NCBI RefSeq assembly: GCF_020881035.1
Contig: NZ_JAJITC010000001.1
Span: 372,001 to 436,000 of the forward strand
Length of the DNA stretch: 64,000 bases
Direction of reading: 5' to 3'
Origin: Paraburkholderia translucens
Lineage (GTDB): Bacteria; Pseudomonadota; Gammaproteobacteria; Burkholderiales; Burkholderiaceae
The position numbers and the translations under genes are program-made. Shown in pieces: positions 33,889-42,847 of the stretch (position 1 is the stretch's first letter; each line of letters starts with the position of its first letter). The notes beneath the pieces were generated by a model, which was given only the letters and a program-made list of their open reading frames with translations, ran no database searches and was not told the DNA's origin.

Positions 33889-35868
33889 ATGGGAATGGTT
33901 CGGCTTGCGAGATTGAAGAAGATGCTATCGGTCGTCGAAGGCGACCGGGAGCTCATGCATGCCCAGTTGCATGCGTTCAGCCGCCAGATACCGCTTCTCT
34001 ACTTCATTCTGCTCGTCAACACGGCGGCGGTCGCGGCGACGCATCTGGGTAGCGCGCCGGACTGGCTGTGCCTGTACATCCCCGCGGCGCTCGGCGTGCT
34101 GTGCCTGCTTCGCTGCGTGCGCTGGTGGCGCAGGCGCAACCGTACGATGACCGACGCGCAGGCGGTCCGCGAATTGCGCGCGGTGACGTGGCTGGTCGGC
34201 CTGTTCGGCGTGGCGTTCACCAGCTGGTCGCTGCTGCTGTTCCCGTACGGCACCGCATCCCAACAGGCGCAGGTCGCGTTCTATATGGCCACGACGCTGG
34301 TCGGCAGCATGTTCTGCCTGATCCATCTTCGCAAGCCCGCGCTTCTGCTGCTTTGCCTCGTCATCCTCGGTTTCTCCGGGTTCCTCGTCTCGAGCGGCTC
34401 GTCGGTGTTCTTCGCGATGGCCATCGACATGACGCTGGTCGGCGTCGCGCTCGCGGTGGTCATCCAGCTTTACTGGCGCACGTTCGCGGATGCGGTGAAC
34501 GCGCAACGCGAACTGCGGGCGAGCCAGAAAAACACCCAACGGCTCAGCGACGACAATTACCGGCTCGCGAACCTCGACAGTCTGACCGGCCTGCCGAACC
34601 GGCGCAGTTTCTTCTCGACGCTGCACGCGATAGCGGAGCAGGCGCTCGAAAACGGCGGCGGCTTCAACGTCGGGCTCATCGATCTGGACGGCTTCAAGCA
34701 GGTCAACGACATCTACGGTCACGCGAGCGGCGATCTCGTGTTGCAGGAAGTCGGCACGCGACTTCTGTCGATCGCCGAAACGGGCCTGATGTTCGCCCGT
34801 CTGGGCGGCGATGAATTCGGGGCGATCGTGCGTCACAAGCTGTCGAACGAGGCGCTGGTCGAGCTGGGGCAGCGTATCTGCGACGCGCTCAGTCAGCCGT
34901 ATCAGGTCGCAGACAATGTCGCGGAACTGTCGGGCACGATCGGCTGGGCCGCGTTTCCCGAAGCGGGCTCGACGGTCGCGCAGGTGTTCGAGCGCGCCGA
35001 TGCCGCGCTCTACGTCGGCAAGGAAAACCGCCGCGGCATGCCGGTGATCTTCTCGACCGAACACGAAACGCGGATGCGGCGTCTGAGCCTCGTCACGCAG
35101 GAACTGCGCCACGCGGACCTCGAAGCAGAACTATTTCTCGAGTTCCAGCCGATCTACGATCTGCTCACGCGCCAGCCGATCGGACTCGAAGCGCTCGGCC
35201 GCTGGCACAACGCGCGGATCGGCATGGTCAGGCCGGAGGAATTCATTCGGATCGCAGAACGTACCGAGCTGATTCTCGGCATCACCGACGTGCTGCTACG
35301 CCAGGCGCTCGCCGAGGTCGCGCAATGGCCGGCCGATCTGTATCTGTCGTTCAACCTGTCCGCGATCGATATCTCGACGTCGGCGCGCGCGCGTCGCCTG
35401 ATCGACATCGTCGCGGCGAGCGGCGTGTCGCCGCATCGTGTGACGTTCGAAATCACCGAAACCGCGTTGACGCGCGATTTCGAGCAGGCGCATAGCGCGA
35501 TGACGATGCTCAAGCAGGCCGGCTGCCGGATGTCGCTCGACGATTTCGGCACCGGCTATTCGAGCCTCAGCTACGTGCATCGGCTGCCGTTCGACACCAT
35601 CAAGATCGACCGCAGCTTCGTGACCGACGTCGATATCAACAGCGCGTCGAAGAAGATCGTCAAATCCGTGATCGACCTGTGCCGCAACCTCGGACTCGAA
35701 TGCGTGGTGGAAGGACTCGAAACGCCGTTGCAGGCCGAGGTCGTGAAGGCGCTCGGCGCGCGCGCGGTGCAAGGCTACCTTTTCAGCCTGCCGATGCGGG
35801 CGAGCGCGGTCGGCACGTTTTTATTGACCGCGCTCGCGCAGCGCCGCGCGACGCAGACGCAGACGTAG
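33889..35868 (+). CDS. Membrane GGDEF-EAL cyclic-di-GMP protein
   Basis: A 659-residue protein. The first 200 residues carry five or six hydrophobic segments (a MASE-like integral membrane sensor), followed by a short linker (RELRASQKNTQRL) and the GGDEF domain with NLDSLTGLPNRRSF, DLDGFKQVNDIYGH and intact RLGGDEF, and then an EAL domain with GLEALGRWHN, EITETALTR, DDFGTGYSSLSYVH, KIDRSF and VEGLET. Both active sites look usable. No PAS or receiver domain is present. The start at ATG 33889 follows AAAGGG. It stands alone; the neighbours at either side are convergent or divergent. Confidence 0.88.
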   Translation: MGMVRLARLKKMLSVVEGDRELMHAQLHAFSRQIPLLYFILLVNTAAVAATHLGSAPDWLCLYIPAALGVLCLLRCVRWWRRRNRTMTDAQAVRELRAVTWLVGLFGVAFTSWSLLLFPYGTASQQAQVAFYMATTLVGSMFCLIHLRKPALLLLCLVILGFSGFLVSSGSSVFFAMAIDMTLVGVALAVVIQLYWRTFADAVNAQRELRASQKNTQRLSDDNYRLANLDSLTGLPNRRSFFSTLHAIAEQALENGGGFNVGLIDLDGFKQVNDIYGHASGDLVLQEVGTRLLSIAETGLMFARLGGDEFGAIVRHKLSNEALVELGQRICDALSQPYQVADNVAELSGTIGWAAFPEAGSTVAQVFERADAALYVGKENRRGMPVIFSTEHETRMRRLSLVTQELRHADLEAELFLEFQPIYDLLTRQPIGLEALGRWHNARIGMVRPEEFIRIAERTELILGITDVLLRQALAEVAQWPADLYLSFNLSAIDISTSARARRLIDIVAASGVSPHRVTFEITETALTRDFEQAHSAMTMLKQAGCRMSLDDFGTGYSSLSYVHRLPFDTIKIDRSFVTDVDINSASKKIVKSVIDLCRNLGLECVVEGLETPLQAEVVKALGARAVQGYLFSLPMRASAVGTFLLTALAQRRATQTQT

Positions 35869-35895
35869 CTTTCAAGCGCTCGACAGCGGCGCCGG

Positions 35896-36609
35896 TCAAT
35901 ACGTCAGCTTCGGATACCAGTTGGTGCCGCGGCCACCGGGCGTCATGTCGAGGATCGTCCAAAGCGGCATCAGATCGGGCGCGCCGCGCGCATCCTGACG
36001 GGGGTCCGCAGTCTCCGGCCCCATCTCGCCGGCCCAGAAATGCCGCACGACGCCGCCCGTATTCGTGAACACATTGAGTGCGGGAACATCGTCGCCAGCG
36101 GGATCTTCGAAGCCGTAGACGCGATTGAACGTGTTGCCGCCCGATGAATAGAGCCGCAGATGCCGCCAGCCGCGCTCGCGTTTGAACGCGACGAGCCGCT
36201 CGATCGGCGAGCGGGCGACCACCGCGAACGCGACGCGCTGCAGGATATCGGGCATTTCGCCGTCCCACGCGCTCAGCAGCGACGTGCACATCGGACACGG
36301 CCGCTCGCGTTGCGGCCCGAACATCCAGTTGTAGATGACGAGCGTGTCGTGCTGGCCGAACAGTTGCGACAGCGTCACCGGGCCCGCTTCGCCCTCGAAG
36401 CGATAATCCTCGGGCACGATCCCGCCCGGCGGCAGGGCGCGGCGTTGCGCGGCGACGCGCTCGATCATGCGGCGCAGTTCGATCTCCTCGGCCAGCAACG
36501 CATTGCGCGCGCGTCGATACTCGGCGCTCTCGCCGGGAAAGCGCGGGGGCAGGTCAGCCAGTTCGCGCGCCGGTTTCAGCGTTTGCATTGAGGCGTTTAC
36601 GTCGTTCAT
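35896..36609 (-). CDS. DUF899 thioredoxin-fold protein
   Basis: A 237-residue protein of the DUF899 (thioredoxin-like) family. The signature is the N-terminal helix EYRRARNALLAEEIELRRMIERVAAQRRALPPGG, then YRFEGEAGPVTLSQLFG, LVIYNWMFGPQRERPCPMCTSLLSAWDGE, whose Cys105 and Cys108 form a CPMC thioredoxin-like active site, and later VVARSPIERLVAFKRERGW and the C-terminal PLWTILDMTPGGRG. The family is of unknown substrate but thought to be redox enzymes. Start 36609 is preceded by AAGGAGAT. Convergent with the GGDEF-EAL gene. Confidence 0.85.
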   Translation of the reverse strand: MNDVNASMQTLKPARELADLPPRFPGESAEYRRARNALLAEEIELRRMIERVAAQRRALPPGGIVPEDYRFEGEAGPVTLSQLFGQHDTLVIYNWMFGPQRERPCPMCTSLLSAWDGEMPDILQRVAFAVVARSPIERLVAFKRERGWRHLRLYSSGGNTFNRVYGFEDPAGDDVPALNVFTNTGGVVRHFWAGEMGPETADPRQDARGAPDLMPLWTILDMTPGGRGTNWYPKLTY

Positions 36610-36862
36610 CAGCCATCTCCTTGTGAGAAATCGTGAGAAAAACGGACGGAAGGCCACCGAGCGTCCGGCTTGCCGTCCCTCCTGTAGCGACGACGAATCA
36701 GACTGCGGAAAATCGACGGGCCTGGCGACGTTTTTCCGAAGTGATGGTTCGCGGCGGTTGTGGCGGCCGTTTGGCGGCGCCCTCGTCACGCGTCACCGCG
36801 CGGTATGCTTGCGCCACATGACACGCGCGCCGCGCACGACGTGGCCGCCCTGGGGAACGCAC

Positions 36863-37108
36863 ATGCCGCTTCGTCTGCCACCCCTGCCCGCGCTTCGCTT
36901 TTTCGAAGCGGCCGGCAGGCATCAAAGTTTCAAGCTCGCCGCCGCCGAGCTGAACGTCACGCCGAGCGCGATCGGCACGCAGCGTCTGCCCAATCATCGC
37001 GCGGATCGGCCGATCGCAAACGGCCAACCGCGATTGCGCAGCACCTTCAGTTGCGGCTACTTGTTCGGCGCGTGCGCCGCAGCTTTCGGCACACGGCCCA
37101 TCAGATAG
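36863..37108 (+). pseudogene. LysR family regulator fragment
   Basis: An ATG at 36863 starts LPPLPALRFFEAAGRHQSFKLAAAELNVTPSAI, the first half of the helix-turn-helix of a GcvA/AmpR-like LysR regulator. After about 38 residues the similarity ends in the recognition helix, and the frame continues as unrelated sequence for another 40 codons to 37108, overlapping the 3' end of the convergent peroxidase gene. The remaining 260 residues of a LysR protein are missing in all frames. A deletion or rearrangement that also brought in the peroxidase gene is the likely cause. Confidence 0.7.
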
Positions 37109-37662
37109 AACTCGTCGTTCGGACGCATCGAGATCACGTTCGCCATCCGGTTCGATAGCCCGAAAAACGCCGTGATTGCCGCGATGTCCCAGATGTCTGC
37201 GTCGGTAAAGCCGTGGCCGCGCAGCGTCTGGAAGTCGTCTTCGTCGACCGTGCCCGACGCCCGGCATACCTTCAGCGCGAAATCGAGCATCGCCTTCTGG
37301 CGCTCGGTGATGTCGGCCTTGCGATGATTGACCGCGACCTGATCGGCGAGCAACGGCGCTTTTTCGTAGATGCGCAGAATCGCGCCGTGCGCGACCACGC
37401 AGTAAAGACAATCGTTGACCGCGCTCGTCGCGACCACGATCATCTCGCGCTCACCCTTCGTGAGACCGCCTTCCTTCAGCATCAACGCATCGTGATAGGC
37501 GAAAAACGCGCGGAATTCGTCGGGCCGATGCGCGAGCGTCAGAAACACGTTCGGCACGAAGCCCGCTTTCTCCTGCACTTCGAGAATGCGGGCGCGGATG
37601 TCTTCGGGCCACTCGCCCGGCTCGGGAACCGGGTAGCGGCTGATGGGCTCGAGCGTGGCCAT
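37057..37662 (-). CDS. Peroxidase-related protein, AhpD/carboxymuconolactone decarboxylase family
   Basis: A 201-residue all-helical protein of the AhpD-like superfamily. The active-site motif is GEREMIVVATSAVNDCLYCVVAHG: Cys85, Cys88 and His92, with an acidic residue upstream, as in AhpD. The following region EKAPLLADQVAVNHRKADITERQKAMLDFALKV and C-terminal GFTDADIWDIAAITAFFGLSNRMANV fit the uncharacterised peroxidase-related subfamily. It is likely a cytoplasmic thiol peroxidase reductant. Start 37662 (MATLEPI) was chosen because the preceding in-frame codons show no similarity. Confidence 0.85.
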   Translation of the reverse strand: MATLEPISRYPVPEPGEWPEDIRARILEVQEKAGFVPNVFLTLAHRPDEFRAFFAYHDALMLKEGGLTKGEREMIVVATSAVNDCLYCVVAHGAILRIYEKAPLLADQVAVNHRKADITERQKAMLDFALKVCRASGTVDEDDFQTLRGHGFTDADIWDIAAITAFFGLSNRMANVISMRPNDEFYLMGRVPKAAAHAPNK

Positions 37663-37838
37663 GAGTGGTCTCCGTGATTTCTGCCAAGGTATGCCAGTCA
37701 TTTTAGCCATGCGCTTTGGCGGCCGCTCGCGTCCGACATGTCCGCTCGATCCCGTCCGACATTGCCGCCCGGATCGTCTAGACTTTCAGTTCGGCATGCG
37801 TGAAGCCGCCCCGCACGGCGGCGACGAAAGGAGCGACC

Positions 37839-38255
37839 ATGTCAAACACGACGCACGATGCACGGGCCCCTGTCGTCAAGGTGCGCCCGGACCAGGCAAT
37901 GGCGACGGCCCAGCGGCTGCCCTATTTCGTCGGTATTTCGGCTGGCACCGCAGGCACGACCGGCCTGTCGATGTATATGGTCGTGGTGCCGCCGGGCGGC
38001 CATGCGGAGCCGCACTATCACGCCGACTACGAGACTGCGATCTATATGCTCGAAGGCCGGATCGAGACGCGCTATGGTCCTGGCTTGCGTGAGTCGGTCA
38101 TTACCGAGCCGGGCGACTTCCTGTTCATTCCGCCGGGCGTGCCGCATCAGCCGTTCAATCTCGACGCAAGCGTCGCGGCCCGGGCGATCGTCGCGCGCAA
38201 TCATGCGGACGAGCATGAACAGGTGGTGCCCTATGATCCGTCCGGGGATGCGTGA
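37839..38255 (+). CDS. Cupin domain protein
   Basis: A 138-residue single-domain cupin. The first cupin motif is GGHAEPHYHADYETAIYMLEGRIE, with His-His-Glu metal ligands (the Glu in YETAI), and the second is GDFLFIPPGVPHQPFNLD with the third histidine. Such small cupins include isomerases, dioxygenases and sensors; none is indicated by neighbours. The start at ATG 37839 is preceded by AAAGGAG with five bases between. Function unknown beyond the fold. Confidence 0.82.
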   Translation: MSNTTHDARAPVVKVRPDQAMATAQRLPYFVGISAGTAGTTGLSMYMVVVPPGGHAEPHYHADYETAIYMLEGRIETRYGPGLRESVITEPGDFLFIPPGVPHQPFNLDASVAARAIVARNHADEHEQVVPYDPSGDA

Positions 38256-38908
38256 GCCGCCCCGCACCGTCTGGACGCGCGCTGTAGGGCGGCTTCGATG
38301 CCGCATCGACGGTTTCTAAAAATGAATTGACGGCATCTTTAGCTCGTATATGCTTGCCATAGGGCGATCGCGAGTCGGCGTTCGAAAATTGGTGAGTACT
38401 GTTTAGCAGCGCTTTCTGTCGATCAACCCGTCCGAAACAGATCGTTTCCATACCCTCAACTACGCCAGTCGAGTGTCATCGTGAGAGTCCGAGGCCCTTT
38501 GGTGAATTGGAATCGCAGTCAGGCGCGCGGCATTTGCGCTGACGGCGCCATCGCCGACGGCAGCAACGGCAGCCTTGCGTTACGTCGCTTTCTGTCCGTC
38601 ATCACCGTCCTGTCGCGTCGTTGCGTTCGACGTCGCAACGTCCTCTCCGCGCGTGCGTTCATAGCCGTGCGCACAGACGAAGTCGCTTCGCTGCTGCCGT
38701 AGCGCCTCTCTCCCTTCGTCTCTTTCCACAGCCCGATTCATTCGTTTGCACGCGCTTTTCGCGAGCTGCTTGCTTGCGTCCGCGCGGCGCTGACTGATTA
38801 CCGCGCATCGCGAGGGCTTCAATCGAACCGCATGATCCTCTGAATGGAGGCGTGGGATCGACACGTCTATCCGTTATGCAAAACGAACCCGAAACAGAGA
38901 GAACCATC
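38256..38908. other. Long leader region of the polyamine operon
   Basis: 653 bp with no supported gene. A candidate promoter lies at 38327-38354. CGTTGCG (38619-38625) and CGCAACG (38634-38640) can form a hairpin. If transcription starts near 38361 the leader would be about 550 bases, so it may hold regulatory sequence or a nearer promoter that I do not see. Confidence 0.4.
38327..38354 (+). promoter_or_regulatory. Candidate sigma-70 promoter
   Basis: TTGACG (38327-38332) and TATGCT (38349-38354) with a 16-bp spacer. It is upstream of the glutamine synthetase-like gene but 550 bp away. Confidence 0.4.
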
Positions 38909-40279
38909 ATGCATGACATCGACGACTTTCTGAAAAAGCATCACGTCACCGAAATCGAAGCGATCATTCCTGACATGGCCGGCATCGCGCGCGGCAAGAT
39001 CATCCCGCGCAGCAAGTTCGAATCCGGCGAGTCGATGCGCCTGCCGCAGGCGGTGATGACTCAGACCGTGACCGGCGACTACCCGAAAATCGATGCGCTG
39101 ACCGGCGTCACCGACCCCGACATGGTGTGCGTGCCCGACGCGAGCACGATCAGGATGATTCCGTGGGCGGTCGATCCGACCGCGCAGGTCATACACGATT
39201 GCGTTCATTTCGACGGCACGCCCGTCAACATCTCGCCGCGCTGCGTATTGCGCCGCGTTCTCGATCTGTACAGGGCACGCGGCTGGAAGCCCGTGATCGC
39301 GCCCGAGCTTGAGTTCTATCTGGTCGACATGAATCGCGACCCCGACCTGCCGTTGCAGCCGCCGGTCGGGCGCACGGGTCGCGCGGAAACTGGCCGCCAG
39401 GCGTATTCGATCGAAGCGGTCAACGAGTTCGATCCGCTATTCGAAGACATTTACGAGTACTGCGACATGCAGGAGCTCGAAGTCGACACACTGATTCACG
39501 AAGTCGGCGCCGCGCAGATGGAAATCAACTTCATGCATGGCGATCCGCTCAGACTCGCCGACAGCGTGTTTCTATTCAAGCGCACCGTGCGCGAAGCGAC
39601 ATTGCGTCACAAGATGTACGCCACTTTCATGGCGAAGCCGATGGAGGGCGAACCGGGCTCGGCGATGCACATGCACATGCACATGCACATGCACATGCAC
39701 ATGCACATGCACCAAAGTCTCGTCGACATGGAGACCGGCCGCAACCTGTTCGCCGCCGCGGATGGCGAACCAACGGCCCTTTTCAGCGGCTATATCGCCG
39801 GCCTGCAGAAATACACGCCGGCGCTGATGCCGATCTTCGCGCCTTACATCAACTCGTACCGGCGGCTGTCGCGTTTCATGGCCGCGCCGATCAACGTCGC
39901 GTGGGGTTACGACAATCGCACGGTGGGCTTCCGCGTGCCGCATTCCGCGCCGGTTGCGCGCCGCATCGAGAACCGCATTCCGGGGGTCGATTGCAATCCG
40001 TATCTGGCGATTGCCGCGACTTTGGCGGCGGGTTATCTCGGCATGACGCAGCGGCTCGCCGCAACTGAACCGTTGGCGAGCGACGGCTATGCGTTGCCCT
40101 ATCAATTGCCGCGCAATCTCGAAGAAGGCCTGACGTTGATGAGCGCGTGCGAGCCGATCGCCGAAGTGCTCGGCGAGCAGTTCGTCCGCGCGTATCTCGC
40201 ACTGAAAGAGACCGAATACGAAGCGTTCTTCCGCGTGATCAGTTCGTGGGAACGCCGGCACTTGCTGCTGCACGTCTGA
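38909..40279 (+). CDS. puuA: Glutamine synthetase family, gamma-glutamylputrescine synthetase-like (PuuA/SpuI), with expanded active-site loop
   Basis: A 456-residue type I glutamine synthetase homologue, closest in style to PuuA/SpuI/GlnA-like polyamine ligases, which join glutamate to putrescine or other amines with ATP. Family marks: IPDMAGIARGKIIPRSKF, PELEFYLVD (metal-ligand Glu), AAQMEINFMHGDPLRLAD, the ATP/metal loop GSAMH...HQSLVD, INVAWGYDNRTVGFRVP and ENRIPGVDCNPYLAIAATLAAGY. Residues 253-268 are eight Met-His units, where relatives have two (MHxH). Without the six extra units the length would be 444, typical of the family. The start at ATG 38909 was chosen on family start and a weak AGAGAGAA upstream. 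Followed 49 bp later by a SpuC-like transaminase. Confidence 0.85.
   Translation: MHDIDDFLKKHHVTEIEAIIPDMAGIARGKIIPRSKFESGESMRLPQAVMTQTVTGDYPKIDALTGVTDPDMVCVPDASTIRMIPWAVDPTAQVIHDCVHFDGTPVNISPRCVLRRVLDLYRARGWKPVIAPELEFYLVDMNRDPDLPLQPPVGRTGRAETGRQAYSIEAVNEFDPLFEDIYEYCDMQELEVDTLIHEVGAAQMEINFMHGDPLRLADSVFLFKRTVREATLRHKMYATFMAKPMEGEPGSAMHMHMHMHMHMHMHMHQSLVDMETGRNLFAAADGEPTALFSGYIAGLQKYTPALMPIFAPYINSYRRLSRFMAAPINVAWGYDNRTVGFRVPHSAPVARRIENRIPGVDCNPYLAIAATLAAGYLGMTQRLAATEPLASDGYALPYQLPRNLEEGLTLMSACEPIAEVLGEQFVRAYLALKETEYEAFFRVISSWERRHLLLHV
39665..39712 (+). repeat. In-frame hexanucleotide microsatellite (ATGCAC)8
   Basis: Eight perfect, uninterrupted copies of ATGCAC, 48 bp, coding for eight Met-His pairs inside the conserved active-site loop of the glutamine synthetase homologue. 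The array is strictly alternating purine-pyrimidine. Unit length six means gain or loss of copies keeps the reading frame. Confidence 0.97.
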
Positions 40280-40328
40280 GTGCTGGCACCCAATCGGTCA
40301 ACAGAAACCTTGAAAAGACGGAGGCACC

Positions 40329-41786
40329 ATGAGCTATAAAACTGAAGACGCGATCGATGAGGAAAAGCCCGACGTCAGCGTCAGCGGTACCGGCAGGAAC
40401 GACGCACTTGCATGGGCAGCGCCCTCACGCAGCACCGCCGATTACCGTGCGCTCGATGCCGCGCATCACATTCATCCGTTCTCGGATATGGGCTCGCTCA
40501 ATCGCGCGGGCTCTCGCGTGATCGTCAAGGCTCGAGGCGTGTACCTGTCGGACTCGGACGGCAACAGGATCATCGACGGCATGGCGGGACTCTGGTGCGT
40601 GAATGTCGGCTACGGCCGCAAGGAACTGGCCGACGCCGCCTACCGGCAAATGCGGGAACTGCCCTACTACAACACGTTCTTCAGAACGACGCATCCGCCG
40701 GTGATAGAACTGTCCGCCCTGCTGGCCGAACTGACACCGCAGCCGTTCACGCACTTCTTCTACTGCAACAGCGGCTCGGAAGGCAACGACACCGTGCTGC
40801 GCATCGTCCATCAATATTGGGCGGCGCAACGCAAACCGAGGAAGTTCGTGATCGCGCGCAAGAACGCTTACCACGGCTCGACGATCGCTGGCGCCACGCT
40901 CGGCGGCATGGCCTATATGCATGAACAGATGCCGTCGAAAGTCGAGAACATCGTGCATATCGATCAGCCTTATTTCTTTGGCGAAGCGGCAAGCGACCAG
41001 ACACCGGAAGAATTCGCACTGGCCCGCGCGCAGCAACTGGAAGCGAAAATTCTCGATCTCGGCGCGGACAATGTCGCCGCGTTTATCGGTGAGCCTTTCC
41101 AGGGAGCGGGCGGCGTGATCTTTCCGGCCGCGACTTATTGGCCCGAAATCCAGCGCATTTGCCGCAAGTACGAGGTGCTGCTCGTCGCGGATGAGGTGAT
41201 CGGCGGCTTCGGCCGAACCGGCGAATGGTTCGCGCATCAGTACTTCGGCTTCGAGCCGGATCTGATCACGCTCGCGAAGGGACTGACGAGCGGTTATGTG
41301 CCGATGGGTGCCGTCGGCTTGCATGATCGCGTCGCTCGCGCGCTGATCGGCAACGGCGACTTCAATCATGGCTTCACCTACTCGGGGCATCCGGTCGCCG
41401 CAGCCGTCGCGCTCGCCAATCTGAAGCTGCTGCGCGACGAGCGGATCGTCGAGCGCGTCAAAGCGGATACAGGTCCGTACTTTCAGCGGAAGCTGCGCCA
41501 GACTTTCGCCGGTCATCCGATCGTTGGCGAAATCAGCGGCGCGGGTCTCGTTGCGGGAGTGCAACTCGCTGAGGAGCCGCTTCGGCGCAAGCGCTTTGCG
41601 AACGGCGGCGATGTCGGTGCCATGTGCCGCGATTTCTGCTTCAACGGCAATCTGATCATGCGCGCGAGCGACGACCGGATGCTGCTGTCGCCGCCGCTCG
41701 TCATCAGCCGGCTGGAGATCGACGAAATCGTTTCGAAAGCCAAAACCGCGATCGATGCAACCGCGCGGGAGCTTGGCGCGCTATAG
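40329..41786 (+). CDS. spuC: Class III aminotransferase, putrescine/polyamine-pyruvate type (SpuC-like)
   Basis: A 485-residue PLP-dependent omega-transaminase. It contains HHIHPFSDMGSLNRAGSRVIVKARGVYLSDSDGNRIIDGMAGLWCVNVGYG, FFYCNSGSEGNDTVLRIV, YHGSTIAG, and the PLP-lysine in LITLAKGLTSGYVPMGAV (Lys317), followed by FNHGFTYSGHPVAAAVALANL. This set is typical of SpuC and of related beta-alanine/putrescine-pyruvate aminotransferases. It transfers the terminal amino group of a polyamine to pyruvate. The pair with the PuuA-like gene suggests a polyamine or related diamine degradation unit. ATG 40329 follows GGAGG. Confidence 0.85.
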   Translation: MSYKTEDAIDEEKPDVSVSGTGRNDALAWAAPSRSTADYRALDAAHHIHPFSDMGSLNRAGSRVIVKARGVYLSDSDGNRIIDGMAGLWCVNVGYGRKELADAAYRQMRELPYYNTFFRTTHPPVIELSALLAELTPQPFTHFFYCNSGSEGNDTVLRIVHQYWAAQRKPRKFVIARKNAYHGSTIAGATLGGMAYMHEQMPSKVENIVHIDQPYFFGEAASDQTPEEFALARAQQLEAKILDLGADNVAAFIGEPFQGAGGVIFPAATYWPEIQRICRKYEVLLVADEVIGGFGRTGEWFAHQYFGFEPDLITLAKGLTSGYVPMGAVGLHDRVARALIGNGDFNHGFTYSGHPVAAAVALANLKLLRDERIVERVKADTGPYFQRKLRQTFAGHPIVGEISGAGLVAGVQLAEEPLRRKRFANGGDVGAMCRDFCFNGNLIMRASDDRMLLSPPLVISRLEIDEIVSKAKTAIDATARELGAL

Positions 41787-41954
41787 CGGTGTGCGGTTGC
41801 GCCTGTGCTGCCAATTCACTCATTACGTTGGTCTTCCGGACGTTCAAAGCATGCCGGATCGGTCGATATTTTCCACGCGCGCCGTTACTATTCGACGATG
41901 GCGCCGCATTGGGCGCCGCTTCTTTTATCCGTCTGGCGCATCACAGGACCACCC

Positions 41955-42680
41955 ATGACCTCACAAATCGTTTTACTTCCTGGCCTGCTCTGCGACGACG
42001 CAGTGTGGGCCGACCAGCGCGGCGCGCTCGGCGCGTGCTTCGTGGCCGACTATGGCACGCGCGACTCGCTCGGCGCGATGGCCGATTATGTGCTCGAGTC
42101 GGCGGAGGGAGACCGTCTGCTGGTCGCGGGTCATTCGATGGGAGGACGGGTCGCGCTCGAAGTGTTTCGACGCGCACCGGAGCGCGTCGCCGGACTCGCG
42201 TTGCTCGACACCGGCTATACGGCGCGCGCCGCCGGCGAGGCCGGCGAAAACGAGTGCGCGCAACGACTGAGACTGCTCGAGATCGCACGCACGAAAGGCA
42301 TGCGCGCAATGGGCAAAGAGTGGGCCCCAGGCATGGTCAACGCCGATCGCCACGATTCCGAAGTCTACGAGGCGGTGCTCGACATGATCGAGCGAAGCAC
42401 GCCGGACCAATTCGCAGCGCAAATCCGCGCCTTGCTCGATCGTCCCGATGCGACTGCCCTGCTTCGCGACATCGAGTGCCCGACGATGATCGTGTGCGGC
42501 CGCGATGACCAATGGAGTCCCCTCGCCCGTCATGAGGAGATGCACGCGCGGATTCGCGGCTCGAAGTTGCGCGTGATCGAACGAAGCGGTCACATGTGCA
42601 CGATGGAGCGGCCCGACGATGTGACCGAGGTGCTAGTCGAATGGGCGCGCTGGGCGACCGGTTCTGGATCGGCTCGCTGA
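41955..42680 (+). CDS. Alpha/beta hydrolase
   Basis: A 241-residue alpha/beta-fold hydrolase. It opens with IVLLPGLLCDDAVWADQ, has the nucleophile elbow GHSMGG (Ser61), a likely catalytic Asp in VCGRDDQWSP and the catalytic His in SGHMCTMERPDDV. The lid region is short. Substrate is not evident; the family includes esterases, thioesterases and MhpC/MenH-like hydrolases. ATG 41955 follows AGGA at moderate distance. It lies 168 bp after the transaminase on the same strand; cotranscription is possible but not indicated by overlap. Confidence 0.82.
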   Translation: MTSQIVLLPGLLCDDAVWADQRGALGACFVADYGTRDSLGAMADYVLESAEGDRLLVAGHSMGGRVALEVFRRAPERVAGLALLDTGYTARAAGEAGENECAQRLRLLEIARTKGMRAMGKEWAPGMVNADRHDSEVYEAVLDMIERSTPDQFAAQIRALLDRPDATALLRDIECPTMIVCGRDDQWSPLARHEEMHARIRGSKLRVIERSGHMCTMERPDDVTEVLVEWARWATGSGSAR

Positions 42681-42847
42681 TCTGCGCGAGGTTCGCGTGG
42701 CCTTCGCCGGCGAAGGCCGCCTGCATGGCTTACCGGTTTGCGGCTTTGCGGGGTCTCGAGCCGTTGGCATGCGATGTCGGCAATGCACCGGCTGCCTGGA
42801 CGTGAGTCGCTTTCCGCTGATCAACTTTCGCACGAGGTCCTTCAGCT

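Noticed and set aside
39665..39712. The ATGCAC array as a CRISPR or other multi-gene repeat
   Set aside because: There are no spacers; the units are contiguous, perfect and within a coding gene.
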